From K23-9 sp964460665 (GTDB lineage: Bacteria; Planctomycetota; Planctomycetia; Pirellulales; Pirellulaceae): a stretch of 8,268 bases of DNA. The DNA lies in contig CAYWSL010000257.1 in the NCBI GenBank assembly GCA_964460665.1, positions 1-8,268 of the forward strand. The letters run 5' to 3'. Each line of letters opens with the position of its first letter. Positions within the stretch are counted from its first letter, which is position 1. Below the pieces are notes generated by a model that did not search any database, was not told the DNA's origin, and saw only the letters and a list, made by a program, of their open reading frames with translations. Positions 6,474-8,268 of this stretch are shown piece by piece. The translations under genes and the position numbers were made by a program.

Positions 6474-7532
6474 ATGCACGACTCTTCGATTCGCAAAGCC
6501 ATCGCTTTGGCAGTTCTGGTTCTGTCGGTCAGTATTTCGCACGGGCAACAACCCGATGGTTTCTTTCTGGCGATCGGCGGTATCGACGGCAAAGCTGACG
6601 ATGGTCACAAACTAGAAGGACAGTTCGGAACGATCTACCAATCGGCCGATGGTAAAGATTGGACGCAAGTTTTTAAGGGCGGCCCAGTTAAAGACGAATT
6701 CAATCATGCCAAAAACAATTTGCTGCGTTGTGCGACCTACGGCAAGGGCATGTTTGTTGTCACGGGCAATCCCAAAGCCGTGATCGTTTCGGAGAACGGC
6801 AAAAGCTGGCGGACGGTCGAAGCTCCATCGGGCGCATTCAGCGTTGAATTTGGCAACGGAATTTTCGTTGCGCCGGACGCTTATGGATTCATGGTTTCGC
6901 AAGACGCTCTGACGTGGCAAATGCATCGCCCCAAGGTTGACTTTCCTATTTGGGGTGCTGATGGCGCCGGGCACGTTCGCAAGATCGTATTTGGAAATGG
7001 CGTATTCGTTTGTGTTGGCGATCAACGTCTTGGCGTCACCGCAGACGGCAAGACTTGGAAGCATCATCAATTGCTGCCGCCAGACATGCGCCCAGGGCGA
7101 AACGTCTTGCTGTTTGGCAACGGTCGCTTCGTTTGGCTTTGCGAAAAAACGGGGGCCAAGACCAGCGTTGATGGAATTAGCTGGGAGCCGATCACGACCT
7201 TTGCCAATCTACCAGCCAAACCAAGATTCGGCCACAGCGGCGTATTCGACGGCAAGAATTTCCTGGCGTCTGCATCCACGTACAAGGACGAGAACAAAAT
7301 CATTTACCGCTCGGCCGATGGCGTGAACTGGGAAAAGGCAACCGAAAACGCGGGCAACACGGATTTCAATACCGCAGGCAACGGAATTCTGCTGCGAAGT
7401 CTGGGCTGGTCGAAGTCCTTTGGAGTATCAGCCAACAACGGCAAAACTTGGAAGACCATCAAGGCAGACGTTCCCTGCCGACAAGTTTATTACTTTGACG
7501 GAAAACAAATCCGCGGCCAAAGTGGTGGTTAA
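6474..7532 (+). CDS. Exported seven-Asp-box beta-propeller-like protein
   Basis: Encodes 352 residues. The N-terminus has basic residues, then a hydrophobic core (about 9-21) and SHGQ, consistent with a Sec signal peptide cut near residue 24-25. The rest carries seven Asp-box/BNR-type turns of the form S-x-D-G-x-x-W: SADGKDW 57, SENGKSW 106, SQDALTW 142, TADGKTW 189, SVDGISW 231, SADGVNW 280 and SANNGKTW 319. They are spaced 36-49 residues apart. Most are separated by a second recurring motif like FGNGxFV (89, 126, 173, 214, 258, 301). This implies a seven-bladed sialidase/Ycf48-like propeller. I see no sialidase catalytic arginine-triad pattern that I can identify, so a binding or scaffold role is more likely than glycosidase activity. 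The start is ATG 6474, with only a weak GGGA at 6461. It follows the haem protein in the same direction after a 164-bp spacer with no clear promoter or terminator, so co-transcription is possible. Specific function unknown. Confidence 0.85.
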   Translation: MHDSSIRKAIALAVLVLSVSISHGQQPDGFFLAIGGIDGKADDGHKLEGQFGTIYQSADGKDWTQVFKGGPVKDEFNHAKNNLLRCATYGKGMFVVTGNPKAVIVSENGKSWRTVEAPSGAFSVEFGNGIFVAPDAYGFMVSQDALTWQMHRPKVDFPIWGADGAGHVRKIVFGNGVFVCVGDQRLGVTADGKTWKHHQLLPPDMRPGRNVLLFGNGRFVWLCEKTGAKTSVDGISWEPITTFANLPAKPRFGHSGVFDGKNFLASASTYKDENKIIYRSADGVNWEKATENAGNTDFNTAGNGILLRSLGWSKSFGVSANNGKTWKTIKADVPCRQVYYFDGKQIRGQSGG

Positions 7533-7576
7533 TCTAAGACCACCGATGCTGTATTCAAAATGGCGACTTCTTCGTA

Positions 7577-7593
7577 GGGAACCGCGCATTCCC
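7577..7593. terminator. Small hairpin between convergent genes, possible terminator
   Basis: GGGAA (7577-7581) pairs with TTCCC (7589-7593) around a 7-base loop in the 81-bp gap between two convergent genes. The hairpin is flanked by CTTCGTAG copies (7570-7577 and 7594-7601). No T-run follows on either strand, so the call rests mainly on location. Confidence 0.2.
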
Positions 7594-7613
7594 CTTCGTA
7601 GCGAACTGAGAAA

Positions 7614-8268
7614 TCATTGACCAGCCAATTTTCTGATCGCTTTTTTGATTGCGAGTTGTTGATTTTCGGATAGGTCGGCGAACTTATCACTTTTCAATGC
7701 GTCAGCGATTTCGTCTGACTTCGCATTCTTGGCCCAACCAACCCAAGCGTTCACGACGCTCATTTTATTCATCATCGAATCCTTCTTGTCGCCTTTGGTT
7801 AACCATTTGGCAAGCGTTTTGTGGTCAGCTCCGACGGCTTCTGCGACTGCACCGGCCACATGCGGATCAATCTGAAAGACATGTTGCCCGAACGCAAAAT
7901 TGTGCAGTACTTTGCGTTGATGGGCCAAGATCATGGTCACCGGCACGTTGCGATTTAAGCCCAGCGCTCCCGGTCCGTCACGACCATCGCGTGAGTACGC
8001 TATCGTTAGCTTCATTGGTAAATACTTGCGTACGCTGGCAACTTCTTTCTGAATCTTTTCCGGATCGTCACCGACGTAGACAAGGACAATCCGCAGCCGC
8101 TTCGAAGCATTCGACTTGATCGCATCGGACAGCTTGCCCAAATAGTACGTCGTCTTGCCACCAAGTTCCGAGTCATCGATGAAGGCGAGCAGTACGGGCG
8201 AGTCGTCTGTAAACGCCGCTGCGTCAAATTCCTTTTTGTTCAAATCGCCACCAACGCCCACGACGTTC
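7614..8268 (-). CDS. Thioredoxin-fold-like protein lacking cysteines, 5'-partial
   Basis: The frame is open from the right edge to TGA at 7614-7616, giving 218 visible residues. The GTG at 8259-8261 could be read as a start, but the frame continues upstream to the edge, so the true start, probably with a signal peptide, is likely outside. The N-terminal two-thirds follow a TlpA/thioredoxin pattern: strand PVLLAFIDD, helix, strand RLRIVLVYVGDD, an NVPVT segment (the cis-proline position), then MILAHQRKVLHNFAFG like the final strands. Where Cys-x-x-Cys should follow the first strand the sequence reads DDSELGG, and no cysteine occurs anywhere in the visible part. A redox role is therefore unlikely; a binding or structural role is more plausible. 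The last 75 or so residues are Lys/Asp/Ala-rich and helical, unlike plain thioredoxins. It converges on the Asp-box gene with an 81-bp gap. The family call is made by eye and is moderate; that the gene is real is better supported. Confidence 0.7.
   Translation of the reverse strand, partial: NVVGVGGDLNKKEFDAAAFTDDSPVLLAFIDDSELGGKTTYYLGKLSDAIKSNASKRLRIVLVYVGDDPEKIQKEVASVRKYLPMKLTIAYSRDGRDGPGALGLNRNVPVTMILAHQRKVLHNFAFGQHVFQIDPHVAGAVAEAVGADHKTLAKWLTKGDKKDSMMNKMSVVNAWVGWAKNAKSDEIADALKSDKFADLSENQQLAIKKAIRKLAGQ

Noticed and set aside
6177..6592. Minus-strand open frames across the 6310-6473 spacer
   Set aside because: They overlap two well-supported plus-strand genes, resemble no family I know, and look like shadows of high-GC coding sequence.
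8259..8261. GTG at 8261 as the start of the thioredoxin-like gene
   Set aside because: The frame remains open upstream to the window edge and no signal peptide or ribosome site is visible, so the gene is treated as 5'-partial.

Overview
The window looks like ordinary chromosomal sequence from a planctomycete (Pirellulales/Rhodopirellula-like). The strongest pointer is the gene at 3382-6309. It combines a secreted dehydrogenase-like beta-propeller, HEAT-like repeats and a C-terminal CxxCH haem domain, an architecture expanded in Planctomycetes and Verrucomicrobia. Weak or absent Shine-Dalgarno sequences at most starts and an McsA/McsB pair outside the Firmicutes fit the same picture. The lineage call is an inference from protein families; no rRNA or other marker gene is present.

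Layout. (1) Bases 1-1246, minus strand: most of trpE (anthranilate synthase component I), with its 3' end beyond the left edge. (2) Bases 1247-1524: a divergent intergenic region with a near-consensus housekeeping promoter (TTGACA, 16 bp, TAGAAT) firing right. (3) Bases 1525-3170, plus strand: mcsA and mcsB, translationally coupled by a 4-bp GTGA overlap, with a clear GGAGG ribosome site before mcsB. Together they should form the protein-arginine kinase and its activator, which marks proteins for ClpCP degradation in Firmicutes. No ctsR or clpC is adjacent. (4) Bases 3171-3381: intergenic, with a weak terminator-like hairpin and a short direct repeat. (5) Bases 3382-6309, plus strand: the exported haem-binding dehydrogenase-like protein. 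(6) Bases 6474-7532, plus strand: an exported beta-propeller-like protein with seven Asp-box repeats. (7) Bases 7614-8268, minus strand, convergent: the C-terminal part of a thioredoxin-fold-like protein without any cysteine; its start lies beyond the right edge.

The genes fall into two functional blocks. The left half is cytoplasmic (tryptophan biosynthesis, and protein quality control by arginine phosphorylation). The right half is two, possibly three, exported proteins that may work in the cell envelope or periplasm. I see no mobile element, CRISPR array, tRNA, rRNA or toxin-antitoxin cassette, and nothing that clearly amounts to a new system. The points most worth a second look are the promoter that overlaps an apparent upstream start of mcsA, altered residues in usually conserved McsA and McsB sites, and the cysteine-free thioredoxin-like protein.
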